NCBI RefSeq assembly: GCF_023206215.1
Contig: NZ_CP065800.1
Location: 2,976,001-3,040,000, forward strand
Length of the DNA stretch: 64,000 nucleotides
Reading direction: 5' to 3'
Source: Butyrivibrio fibrisolvens
GTDB taxonomy: Bacteria; Bacillota; Clostridia; Lachnospirales; Lachnospiraceae
This document shows, one piece after another, positions 44,023 through 52,114 of the stretch. Position numbers and translations under genes: made by a program. The notes beneath the pieces were generated by a model. That model saw only the letters and a program-made list of their open reading frames with translations. It was not told the origin of the DNA and ran no database searches. Each line of letters begins with the position of its first letter. Positions within the stretch are counted from its first letter, which is position 1.

Positions 44023-44421
44023 TCATGAAGGCGCTTTCATAGCCGTCTGAAGATTCTGGAACTCAGATGTAAGCCCTGCTATTACACCCTGATACTTGAG
44101 CTGGTTAGATACAAGCTCTATGTTCTCCTGCTCCGGATCGACATTGTTCTCATCAAGACGATAGGAATAATTAACGCTGTCTTTAAAGCTTCTTCCTTTA
44201 ACTTTAGTTCCGCGAAGGTTAGCAACCTTTTCGTCTAGTGATTTATATTTCATATTACCAAGAGCTCGTCTTAGTTCATTTTCAAAATCTATATCTTCTC
44301 TTTTATATCCGGGAGTTGTCGCATTGGCAATGTTATTGGCAAGGATCTCATTCCTTACCCACGTAGCATCAGCCGTTGCATCTAGAACATTAATATAATC
44401 GAATGCGTTGGAATTAATCAT
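44023..44421 (-). CDS. flgB: Flagellar basal-body rod protein FlgB
   Basis: A 132-residue rod protein and first gene of the fla/che cluster. It has the rod signature (ATWVRNEILANNIANATTPG) and ends with ELVSNQLKYQGVIAGLTSEF. The Shine-Dalgarno AGGAGTAAG precedes the ATG. Both sigma-A-like and sigma-D-like promoters lie within 220 bp upstream. Confidence 0.95.
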   Translation of the reverse strand: MINSNAFDYINVLDATADATWVRNEILANNIANATTPGYKREDIDFENELRRALGNMKYKSLDEKVANLRGTKVKGRSFKDSVNYSYRLDENNVDPEQENIELVSNQLKYQGVIAGLTSEFQNLQTAMKAPS

Positions 44422-44564
44422 ACTTACTCCTATTTTCCGCCTATTCCGCGGCCCTAAACGTTATAATTTTGCAGCTTATTGCTCCTGCTTGATTATGCGC
44501 TTCTCCCATCCTTGGAATTAATTATCGCAAATAGAGTAAAATATTATCTGTTTATTCAATATTT

Positions 44565-44593
44565 ATGATAAAACTTTTAATTGTAATATGCAA
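44565..44593 (-). promoter_or_regulatory. Sigma-A-type promoter for the fla/che cluster
   Basis: TTGCAT (44588-44593), 17-bp spacer, TATCAT (44565-44570) on the minus strand. It lies 144 bp from the flgB start. B. subtilis also has a sigma-A promoter here, which supports the call. Confidence 0.6.
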
Positions 44594-44607
44594 GCATCGT
44601 TAACGTA

Positions 44608-44635
44608 TTATCGTATATTGCTGTAAAAATCTTTA
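44608..44635 (-). promoter_or_regulatory. Sigma-D-type promoter for the fla/che cluster
   Basis: TAAA (44632-44635), 16 bp, TACGATAA (44608-44615) on the minus strand. Six of eight bases of the -10 match GCCGATAA. SigD is encoded in the same cluster, so this would be an autoregulatory loop. Confidence 0.5.
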
Positions 44636-44746
44636 CTCTCTAACATTATTTCGGCTGAAAAATGCAGATTGTTTAGGGATTGCACAACTAGGGAGTATGC
44701 CAGCGAAGCTCATTATAAATTAGCCACCTTGACCAGAACGGTATAG

Positions 44747-44780
44747 AAAAAGCCAGGGAGCGGCATCTCCTGGCTTTTTT
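44747..44780 (-). terminator. Terminator of codY
   Basis: Stem AGCCAGG/CCTGGCT with an inner GGAG/CTCC, flanked by A and T tracts on both sides so it could work in either direction. It is 152 bp after the codY stop and before the flgB promoters. Confidence 0.85.
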
Positions 44781-44931
44781 GTTTGCTTGTTATGAAATAA
44801 TCGCATCATTTCATCGGCTATAATTACTATAACAAAACTTATAAATAGTCAAATATCGTATAACAAGCCACAAATTTCTTCAATCATTTAGCTTTCGTAG
44901 TAATCTCCTTGCTCTAATAGGATTTTCCAGC

Positions 44932-45720
44932 TTATTTTGACTCTTTTTTGAGTTTCTTAACTTCATCAAAAACCACATCGTTAAGAACTTTGATATAAGT
45001 TCCTTTCATGCCGGAACTTCTGGACTCGATAACACCGGCGCTTTCAAACTTACGAAGAGCATTGACTATAACTGAACGGGTGATTCCGTCTCTGTCAGCA
45101 ATCTTGCTGGCTACAAGTACGCCCTCCATACCGTTGAGTTCGTCGAATATATGTACGATCGCTTCCATCTCTGAAAAAGATAAAGTGCTGATAGCCGACT
45201 TAACAACCGCTATCTTACGGTTTTCTTCTGCACTCTCTTCATTAACAGCACGAAGCATCTCAAGACCGACAACTGTAGTGCCATATTCGCACAAGATGAT
45301 GTCGTCTATCTCGTAAGCCTGCTCAACCTTATATATAAACAGGGTTCCAAGCCTCTCTCCGGCTATATCTATAGGTGTGATGATTGCCTGATATCGGTCT
45401 GATTCTTCAGAATCAAAACCAAGAGTAGTCAGATTCACATTCTCCTTGGTAGAAAGGATTGTAAGAAGTCTCTCATTGAGCATAGGATCTACAAAACTTC
45501 CAACCTTACCAATAAGAAGATCGCTTATCTCCGGAATATCAGGCCTTGTTGAAGTTCCAAGGACTTTGCCTTTTCTGCTTATAACAAGAACATTTGAAAA
45601 AAGAATTTCTCCCAGAACATCACAGATATCATTAAATACTACCTTGCCGGAATTAACATTATGAAGAAGCTTACCAATCTTACGAGTCTTGTCAAGAAGC
45701 TGAACGCTGCTCATGATCAA
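44932..45720 (-). CDS. codY: Global regulator CodY
   Basis: CodY is a GTP and branched-chain amino acid sensing repressor. The 262 residues have an N-terminal GAF domain (VQLLDKTRKIGKLLHNVNSG, DPMLNERLLTILSTKENVNL) and a C-terminal winged helix with SKIADRDGITRSVIVNALRK and ESAGVIESRSSGMKGTYIKV, the DNA-binding signature. In Bacillus it represses fla/che and lies beside it, as here. A good promoter is at 45814-45842. Confidence 0.97.
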   Translation of the reverse strand: MIMSSVQLLDKTRKIGKLLHNVNSGKVVFNDICDVLGEILFSNVLVISRKGKVLGTSTRPDIPEISDLLIGKVGSFVDPMLNERLLTILSTKENVNLTTLGFDSEESDRYQAIITPIDIAGERLGTLFIYKVEQAYEIDDIILCEYGTTVVGLEMLRAVNEESAEENRKIAVVKSAISTLSFSEMEAIVHIFDELNGMEGVLVASKIADRDGITRSVIVNALRKFESAGVIESRSSGMKGTYIKVLNDVVFDEVKKLKKESK

Positions 45721-45813
45721 ATCCTTTCTGTAATTGCCAATAGAATACTATTTGCATCATTCAATTGATATTTATATTTGGGCACATAAAACATTTTTTA
45801 TAATACCTATCTC

Positions 45814-45876
45814 ATTATAAACACAAACAAGGCATAAATCAATCGAATAAAGCAAACAAATGCAACAATTTGCATT
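45814..45876 (-). promoter_or_regulatory. codY promoter with upstream palindrome
   Basis: On the minus strand TTGATT (45837-45842), a 17-bp spacer and a perfect TATAAT (45814-45819). Upstream is the inverted repeat AATGCAA/TTGCATT at 45859-45876, which may be an operator. No convincing CodY box was found. Confidence 0.65.
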
Positions 45877-45947
45877 AATGTTCTGACAATTATCGATATT
45901 ATGACAAATAAGCCCTTACCTCCGTCACTAGGGCTCTTTTCTGCAAA

Positions 45948-45975
45948 AAAGCTGCTGACTATCGCCAACAGCTTT
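45948..45975 (-). terminator. Terminator of the YjeM-type permease gene
   Basis: AAAGCTG/CAGCTTT stem followed by TTTTTT on the minus strand, 13 bp after the permease stop. A second stem AGCCCT/AGGGCT (45911-45935) follows. Confidence 0.8.
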
Positions 45976-45987
45976 ATACATATCTTA

Positions 45988-47541
45988 TTAGATTACTCTA
46001 GCATCCTCTGCAGTATTGTCTTTTAGAATATCTTCTGCAGCTTCGCTTGCATGTGTTTTCTTCTCATACGTAGAGTAAATAAGCCATGCACATATACCAA
46101 AGATGACAGGACCACTAAGTGACCATATTGTTGTTTTGATATCACCTTCCATTGCAGGCTGGATGATAGCAAATAAGTTCGCCAAAAACAATGTGATCGT
46201 TACTACATAGCCCCAGATAGTTGCTGACTTCTGGCTCTTGAATACAACAAAGCTGCGGTCTACATCCTTCATTTTCTTAAACTTAGGGAAAGCATATGAT
46301 ATGAACATGTAAGGAACTGTCATTCCAACATTAACCATTGCGGTAAGGATCAGGAAGAACTGCTGCATTGTATCGCCGCCAAAAGATATAAGTAGAATCA
46401 TTACGCATACGATAGTGCACTGAATCCACATAGCATTCCCAGGCATGCCGTCCTTGTCAATCTCACCCATCTTACCTGGCCAGAGCTCTTTGGGAGTTCC
46501 CTCGATGATCTGCTTAAGTGGTGAATATACAAGTGTGAACATTGCTCCCATTAGTGCAAGAAGCATGATAAATGCATAAACGCGTGCAAAGCCGTGAGCA
46601 AGTGCCAGCTGTGCTGAATGACTAACGCCAAATGCTTTACCTATTTCTGCAGCAAAATTGGACATGATCACGTATGACACATTTCCAAGTGTGATCTCCT
46701 TGCTTCCAAGGATCTCACTATAGTTTGTAAATGAACCGACAAGCATGATAAGAAAAGCGTATCCTGCAACAATAACCATAGCTGCAGAAATTATTCCCTT
46801 AGGAAAGTTCTTCTCTGGATTTTCTGTCTTATCAACAAGGCCGCCTACAGCTTCAATTCCGCCATATGCAAAGAGTGCATATACGATGAATGAAAGAATA
46901 GCAATAGGGCTACCCTGATATGCTGCATTGAGCGGAGTCTTAAGTGACTCGAAGCCCTCAAATGGCTGCTGCAGCTGCCCGCCACGGACAATTATCATAA
47001 CAATAGAGCCTACAACCACTAATATATTGATAGTAAGAACAGCTGTACCACCGATCGAAGTTACTTTGCTTATCTTATCAACGCCCTTGGCATCAAAGTA
47101 TGTGATGAAGATAAAAAATGCTACAGCCATGATACCAAGTAGTCTTGAGCCTGACAAAAAGTCTGATCCAAATAATGACCAGGTAGCTGTCGTGTCTCTA
47201 CCAAATAGAATATTAGATACCGGAACCCAGATACCAGATGAAACATTGACCATCCATAAAACATATGATGTATACCACATGAATGTACCAATGAATGCAT
47301 ACTTAGGTCCTACTGACTTGCACATCCACGAGTACATACCTCCTGATTCATGGCGAAATGCAGAGCCAAACTCAGCAACCATAAATGCAAATGGAATAAA
47401 GAATAAGATGCCTGCTATCACAAACCATGGAATTGCTGCATACCCCATTAGGTAATAAGAACGCGGGATGTTATTAAATCCGTAAACTGATGTAAAAATC
47501 ATCAATATGAGGGACGTAAGTCCTAACTTTTTCTCTTTCAT
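45988..47541 (-). CDS. yjeM: YjeM-type amino-acid/GABA-family permease
   Basis: A 517-residue APC-superfamily transporter with about twelve membrane segments. From memory the sequence parallels E. coli YjeM closely, in segments such as GLTSLILMIFTSVYGF, ALFAYGGIEAVGGLVDKTEN and SPLKQIIEGTPKELWP. The substrate is not established; family members exchange glutamate and related compounds. The C-terminal tail is charged. It stands alone between codY and topA and has its own terminator and promoter-like region. Confidence 0.85.
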   Translation of the reverse strand: MKEKKLGLTSLILMIFTSVYGFNNIPRSYYLMGYAAIPWFVIAGILFFIPFAFMVAEFGSAFRHESGGMYSWMCKSVGPKYAFIGTFMWYTSYVLWMVNVSSGIWVPVSNILFGRDTTATWSLFGSDFLSGSRLLGIMAVAFFIFITYFDAKGVDKISKVTSIGGTAVLTINILVVVGSIVMIIVRGGQLQQPFEGFESLKTPLNAAYQGSPIAILSFIVYALFAYGGIEAVGGLVDKTENPEKNFPKGIISAAMVIVAGYAFLIMLVGSFTNYSEILGSKEITLGNVSYVIMSNFAAEIGKAFGVSHSAQLALAHGFARVYAFIMLLALMGAMFTLVYSPLKQIIEGTPKELWPGKMGEIDKDGMPGNAMWIQCTIVCVMILLISFGGDTMQQFFLILTAMVNVGMTVPYMFISYAFPKFKKMKDVDRSFVVFKSQKSATIWGYVVTITLFLANLFAIIQPAMEGDIKTTIWSLSGPVIFGICAWLIYSTYEKKTHASEAAEDILKDNTAEDARVI

Positions 47542-47598
47542 AGCTAACTTCTTTCCATAAAAATTTTAAGTTTAAATCTTTGCAAAGCAACGCCAACT

Positions 47599-47674
47599 AG
47601 TATACCATGAAATGTCATTTTTCTCTAGGTGAAAATGTCCAAAAACGTTGAATTTTCAGCACTTCAACGTTTTT
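47599..47674 (-). promoter_or_regulatory. Upstream region of yjeM with extended -10 and 12-bp inverted repeat
   Basis: TGGTATACT gives an extended -10 (core TATACT at 47599-47604). Further upstream AAAAACGTTGAA/TTCAACGTTTTT (47641-47674) is a perfect 12-bp inverted repeat with T-rich ends that could be an operator or terminator. Its loop contains a partial CodY-like box (11 of 15 against AATTTTCWGAAAATT), so CodY control is possible but weak. Confidence 0.5.
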
Positions 47675-47821
47675 AACTTCAAAAGTTTTAATCCCTAAAT
47701 TATCTTTTTATCATCTATCAATGATTGATTTTTTCGCTTTTGTCTTTCTATAAACTCACATATACTCTAATAACATTCCTATACCTAAATGGTCCTTGCC
47801 TCAGTCCACAGCAGACACAAA

Positions 47822-47855
47822 AAAGAGCCATTTAGCATCTGCTAAACAGCTCTTT
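47822..47855 (-). terminator. Terminator of topA
   Basis: AAAGAGC/GCTCTTT stem with inner TTTAGC/GCTAAA and TTTTTT on the minus strand, 50 bp after the topA stop. Confidence 0.88.
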
Positions 47856-47905
47856 GAATTACAATCTATATGCTTTTGGAAAAGCTTTGTTCTTACTAAA
47901 TCAGA

Positions 47906-49993
47906 TCAGTCTTTATCATCTTCAGGCTTGTCCATTACATAGCCGCATTCCTGATTGGCACATGCAAGCTTGTTGCCCTTCTCAACCATGTATCCGCCGC
48001 ATGTAGGACACTTGATCTTAGAAGGTCTTGCCCATGACATGAATTCACACTCCGGGAATCCAAGACAGCCATAATAGCGTCTTCCCTTCTTTGTCATCTT
48101 GATGACAACATCCTTGCCACACTCAGGGCACTCTACACCGATCTTCTCAAAGTAAGGCTTGGTGTTACGGCAATCAGGAAATCCCGGGCAAGCCAGGAAC
48201 TTACCATGAGGACCGTACTTGATAACCATGTTACGACCACAGTTCTCGCAGATTACATCTGTCTCTTCATCAGCGACCGTTACTTTCTCAAGCTCCTCTT
48301 CCGCTTTCTTAACAGCCTCCTCAAGATCAGGATAAAAGTTCTCAATGATAGTCTTCCACTTAACCGTACCTTCTGCTACGCCATCAAGAAGTGTCTCAAG
48401 GTTAGCTGTAAAGTTAACATTAACGATCTGGCTGAACTGATCGTTCATTACTTTATTAACAGCAAGTCCCAAATCTGTTACAAACAGATTCTTGCCATCC
48501 TTGGAGATATAGTGACGAGCCAGAATAGTTCCTATTGTAGGAGCATATGTAGATGGACGTCCTATTCCAAGCTGCTCAAGGTCATGTACTAGGGATGCTT
48601 CTGTATAATGAGCCTTGGGCTGTGTGAAATGCTGCTGAGGATCGAAAGATTCGAACTTAAGAACAGACTTTTCATCTATTCCCTTCATGAGCGTATTCTT
48701 CTCGATCTTGTCTTCATCATCTGTATATACATTCATGAAACCATCAAATACAGTCTTGGACGCAGCAACAGTAAATCTGTGTGTTCCAGCATCTATACGA
48801 ACTGATGTTGTCTCATACTTGGCAGGTGCCATACGTGATGCTATGAATCTGCGCCATATAAGCTGGTAGAGACGGAACTGCTCTCTTGAAAGATATTCCT
48901 TAACAACTACAGGTGTTCTGTTAACATCTGTAGGACGGATCGCTTCATGCGCATCCTGGATCTTCTGTGCATTCTTTGACTTAACTTCGCCTTCTGCAAG
49001 ATATTCTTTACCGAAGTTAGCCTCTATATATCCTGCTGCAGCTGCCTGAGCTTCATCTGCTATACGTGTAGAGTCTGTACGAAGATAGGTGATAAGACCT
49101 ACAGTACCGCTTCCCTTGATATCAATTCCTTCATAGAGCTGCTGCGCAACACGCATTGTCTTTTGTGTGCTGAAGTTAAGAGCCTTAGATGCTTCCTGCT
49201 GAAGTGTTGATGTTGTAAACGGAAGCGGAGCCTTCTTACTTCTTACGCTCTTCTTGATCTGTGTTATCTTATATTTCTCACCCTCAAGTGACTTTACAAG
49301 TTTTTCAAGCTCTTCCTTGGATTCAATCTCTTTTTTCTCATCACCCTCACCATAATAGTGAGCTACGAGAGGCTTCTTCTCACCTGATACTCCAAGATTT
49401 ACATCAAGACTCCAGTATTCTTTTGGTATAAATGCATTGATCTCATCTTCTCTGTCGCAGATGATACGAAGCGCTACTGACTGTACACGTCCGGCAGAGA
49501 GACCTCTTTTGATCTTATTCCACAAAAGAGGACTGATGCTGTAACCTACGATACGGTCAAGAACACGTCTTGCCTGCTGAGCATCAACAAGGTTCATATC
49601 TATGTCTCTTGGATGCTTGAGCGCTTCCTTAACAGCATTCTTGGTGATCTCATTAAATGTAACACGAGATACCTTCTTGCCGCTGTCTGCAAGTTTTAAA
49701 GCTGCAATAAGATGCCAGCTTATAGCCTCACCCTCTCGGTCAGGGTCAGTTGCGAGATATATATGATCTGCTTTTTTTACCTTTTTGCGAAGATCCGCAA
49801 GCAAGTCTCCCTTGCCGCGAATTGTTATATATTTTGGCTCATAATCATGCTCAATATCTATTCCCATCTGTGATTTGGGAAGATCTCTTACATGTCCGTT
49901 GCTCGCCGCAACGTCATAACCGCTTCCAAGAAATTTTTTAATTGCCTTGACCTTGGTTGGTGACTCAACGATGAGTAATTTGTTTCCTGCCAT
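47906..49993 (-). CDS. topA: DNA topoisomerase I
   Basis: Relaxes negative supercoils. Start chosen at the ATG giving MAGNKLLIVESPTKVKAIKK, 18 codons inside the longer TTG frame, because it has an AAAGG ribosome site and the family always starts near LLIVESPTK. The 695 residues have a TOPRIM domain (LIVESPTK, ATDPDREGEAISWHL), the active-site Tyr in GLITYLRTDSTRI, and three C-terminal Cys4 zinc fingers (CENCGR, CPECGK and CPTCGG). All are intact. In B. subtilis topA also lies upstream of codY. Confidence 0.97.
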   Translation of the reverse strand: MAGNKLLIVESPTKVKAIKKFLGSGYDVAASNGHVRDLPKSQMGIDIEHDYEPKYITIRGKGDLLADLRKKVKKADHIYLATDPDREGEAISWHLIAALKLADSGKKVSRVTFNEITKNAVKEALKHPRDIDMNLVDAQQARRVLDRIVGYSISPLLWNKIKRGLSAGRVQSVALRIICDREDEINAFIPKEYWSLDVNLGVSGEKKPLVAHYYGEGDEKKEIESKEELEKLVKSLEGEKYKITQIKKSVRSKKAPLPFTTSTLQQEASKALNFSTQKTMRVAQQLYEGIDIKGSGTVGLITYLRTDSTRIADEAQAAAAGYIEANFGKEYLAEGEVKSKNAQKIQDAHEAIRPTDVNRTPVVVKEYLSREQFRLYQLIWRRFIASRMAPAKYETTSVRIDAGTHRFTVAASKTVFDGFMNVYTDDEDKIEKNTLMKGIDEKSVLKFESFDPQQHFTQPKAHYTEASLVHDLEQLGIGRPSTYAPTIGTILARHYISKDGKNLFVTDLGLAVNKVMNDQFSQIVNVNFTANLETLLDGVAEGTVKWKTIIENFYPDLEEAVKKAEEELEKVTVADEETDVICENCGRNMVIKYGPHGKFLACPGFPDCRNTKPYFEKIGVECPECGKDVVIKMTKKGRRYYGCLGFPECEFMSWARPSKIKCPTCGGYMVEKGNKLACANQECGYVMDKPEDDKD

Positions 49994-50436
49994 TAAATAA
50001 CCTTTCTGCAGCCTTGGGCCACATTTTTTATTTTTATCCAAATGCAAATTGAGTTTCTTCTAATTATATGTACTCATTTTTTTCGCTTTGTACAAGTCAG
50101 AACTATACTCTACTTTTTAGAATTTGGCAACTTTTATTAAAAAAATCTTCTAATATTACTTTTCTATAGGTACTTTTTACATGTTATTTCAAAAACCATA
50201 AAACCGCTTCAAATCAATATCTTTTGAAAAAAATATATTAAAGTGCCCAGATCTCCCTTAATAATTATCATTAAAACTGCACATTATCCTCAGAATGTAA
50301 GGTTGATGTATGAAAACCTACTGATACTTTAAATATATTTCTTTAAAGCTCCCCACCTGGAATGCATAGTATTTCTCTTAAAAGATTTTGGAAGTTATCA
50401 TGCAAAAGCTATATTAGCATATTTTTTGCTTACATC
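49994..50436. other. AT-rich gap between topA and the 138-codon gene
   Basis: No gene is supported. On the minus strand TTGTAC and TACATA are 17 bp apart near 50066-50095 and could be the topA promoter, but the match is weak. The rest, especially 50100-50260, is AT-rich sequence without clear repeats or hairpins. Confidence 0.4.
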
Positions 50437-50853
50437 TTAATTCCTGCATACAAACCATTTATAATTCTCTTCATAGAAAAGATGTATCTGCCGGCCACAG
50501 ACCATGCATTCATACAAGATACCGCAACCACCGGCTGACAGACTGGCAGCCCTTTTGCAGTTTTGGACCTTATCTATCATATAACGAGTCCCGTCTTCCC
50601 ATATGATCCAGACAGGTCTTAGGAACCCGTCTTTGGTAAAAGTGGCCTCGACTTCCACATATACTTTCCTGTCGCCTGAAACAGTACCTCTCTGGCTGGT
50701 CGTCCTTTTTACAAATACTTTGTTCTGATCCATATATAACCTCATATTGTGAGCCCCGGCATTGGCAGATAAGCACTTCCTGCTGTGTTCATGCGATGCA
50801 GATCTGCTATCAGCTTTATTATAGTCATAAAACCTGCTCTTATCTCTTGCCAA
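50437..50853 (-). CDS. Unknown 138-residue protein, divergent from the XRE/ImmA pair
   Basis: I do not recognise a named family. The N-terminal third is basic and polar. The C-terminal part, with FLRPVWIIWEDGTRYMIDKV and RAASLSAGGCGILYECMVCG and ending FYEENYKWFVCRN, looks like a small beta-rich domain; I recall similar short proteins in clostridia, often near DNA repair or stress genes, but could not check. Five Cys residues (two in CMVC) allow metal binding. It has a good promoter whose spacer holds a TTAGCAT heptamer, so the neighbouring repressor may control it. Confidence 0.8.
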   Translation of the reverse strand: MARDKSRFYDYNKADSRSASHEHSRKCLSANAGAHNMRLYMDQNKVFVKRTTSQRGTVSGDRKVYVEVEATFTKDGFLRPVWIIWEDGTRYMIDKVQNCKRAASLSAGGCGILYECMVCGRQIHLFYEENYKWFVCRN

Positions 50854-50879
50854 ACATGTTACAATACTGTATCATAGTT

Positions 50880-51070
50880 TTAGCATTTCAACTTCATCAT
50901 TTTTATTTTATGATGTTAATATGCTAATGTCAATATTTTAGCATTTGTATTACTATTTTCAGAGGATCTATATGTTCATTTCACGAATTTGCAGATTCTG
51001 AACTACAATCATCGGAAAGCTATATTTTACGCATTTTCCGAACCGGTAATTCAATATTCAAACTTAGCAT
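50880..51070. promoter_or_regulatory. Divergent promoters with four TTAGCAT heptamers
   Basis: For the minus-strand gene, TTGACA (50928-50933), 17 bp and TAAAAT (50905-50910) form a strong promoter. On the plus strand TTGTAT (50945-50950), 18 bp and TATATG (50969-50974) is a weaker one. TTAGCAT or its complement occurs at 50880-50886, 50921-50927 (inside the minus spacer), 50938-50944 (next to the plus -35) and 51064-51070. The middle pair forms an inverted repeat. These are likely operators of the XRE protein. Confidence 0.6.
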
Positions 51071-51106
51071 TAACAATATAAGAGGACTAACTCAGAGGAG
51101 ATCATT

Positions 51107-51490
51107 ATGTCATTTGGACAGAAACTTAAATCAATCAGAAAAGAACGTAAAATATCCCAGACAGAACTTGCACAGGCATCGGGTGTAGCCCAGAGAACCA
51201 TCTCATCCTACGAGACAGATCTCAGCATCCCACGTACCTCCAATCAGCTCCGCAAGATAGCTGACGTACTGGGCGTAACTCCTGCAGATCTTGTATCTGA
51301 CGATGACAGATTCCTTATAAGTTCCGAGGAAGTTGAATATAAGGTCGAAGCCAAGCGTCTTGTAGCAGAGCTTACAAGCCTTTTTTCAGGCGGCAAGATG
51401 GATGAGGATGATATGGATGTTCTCATGCTCTCTATGCAGCAGGCTTATGTAGAAGCCAAGAAGAAGCACCATGACGATGCAAATGCCTAA
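51107..51490 (+). CDS. XRE-family transcriptional regulator
   Basis: A 127-residue repressor-like protein. The first 65 residues are a Cro/C1-type helix-turn-helix (KISQTELAQASGVAQRTISS then YETDLSIPR), followed by an acidic helical tail (about 75-127). It has a strong AGAGGAG ribosome site and is followed 32 bp later by the ImmA/IrrE-type protease, a pairing known in ICE and phage-derived switches and in stress regulators. It is the only plus-strand pair in this half of the window. No integrase is nearby. Confidence 0.92.
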   Translation: MSFGQKLKSIRKERKISQTELAQASGVAQRTISSYETDLSIPRTSNQLRKIADVLGVTPADLVSDDDRFLISSEEVEYKVEAKRLVAELTSLFSGGKMDEDDMDVLMLSMQQAYVEAKKKHHDDANA

Positions 51491-51522
51491 CGTATATACC
51501 AAAACAAAAATCAGAACATATT

Positions 51523-52029
51523 ATGTACTACGATAATGATCATATAATTAAACAGGCACATAAACTTATAAGAGAAGCCGGAACTTCTGATCCGGCTTCT
51601 CTGGCTGATTATCTGGATATATCAGTTAAGCCTGTCCCTTTCAGAAAACAAAAAGGGGTATATCAGGTCATAGAAGATATACCTTTTATATTCATCAAGG
51701 AAGACCTTGCTCCCGAGATCTACAACATCGTAATCTTGCATGAAATAGGCCATGACCGTCTTCATAGAGACATAGCCAAGGCCTTTGCAGAATACGATCT
51801 TTTTGATATGCAGACAAGCCGTATGGAATATGAGGCCAATCTTTTTGCTGCAGAAATATCCCTTCCCGATGACGAAATCCTCGACTACATCTATCAGGGC
51901 ATGGATGTATCACAGATAGCCCGCGCCATGTATTCAGACATCAATCTGGTAGCCCTGAAGGCTTCAGATATGATAAGACGCGGATACAACTTTAATCAGG
52001 TCGATCACAGGAATGACTTTTTAAAATAA
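51523..52029 (+). CDS. ImmA/IrrE-family metallopeptidase
   Basis: A 168-residue protein with the zinc protease motif HEIGH at residues 73-77 in ILHEIGHDRLH, followed by a conserved EYEANLFAAEISLPDDEIL helix carrying the third ligand. Family members cleave or inactivate a partner XRE repressor, and one is encoded 32 bp upstream. The tail ends in basic and aromatic residues. Length is typical (about 150-180). The trigger is unknown. Confidence 0.92.
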   Translation: MYYDNDHIIKQAHKLIREAGTSDPASLADYLDISVKPVPFRKQKGVYQVIEDIPFIFIKEDLAPEIYNIVILHEIGHDRLHRDIAKAFAEYDLFDMQTSRMEYEANLFAAEISLPDDEILDYIYQGMDVSQIARAMYSDINLVALKASDMIRRGYNFNQVDHRNDFLK

Positions 52030-52071
52030 AACAGCCCCAAATCATCTATACAAGTGATTTTGGGCTGTTTT
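52028..52071. terminator. Bidirectional terminator between the ImmA and MATE genes
   Basis: AAAACAGCCC/GGGCTGTTTT with inner AAATCA/TGATTT gives a 16-bp stem with A and T tracts on both sides. It ends both the plus-strand pair (stop at 52029) and the minus-strand MATE gene (stop at 52115). Confidence 0.9.
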
Positions 52072-52114
52072 ATTTAACGTTTTCGGCAATTTTATTTGGT
52101 GTTTTTCGGCTGTT

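Noticed and set aside
44641..44670. CodY box upstream of flgB
   Set aside because: The best match (near TTTCGGCTGAAAAAT) has about six mismatches to the 15-bp consensus.
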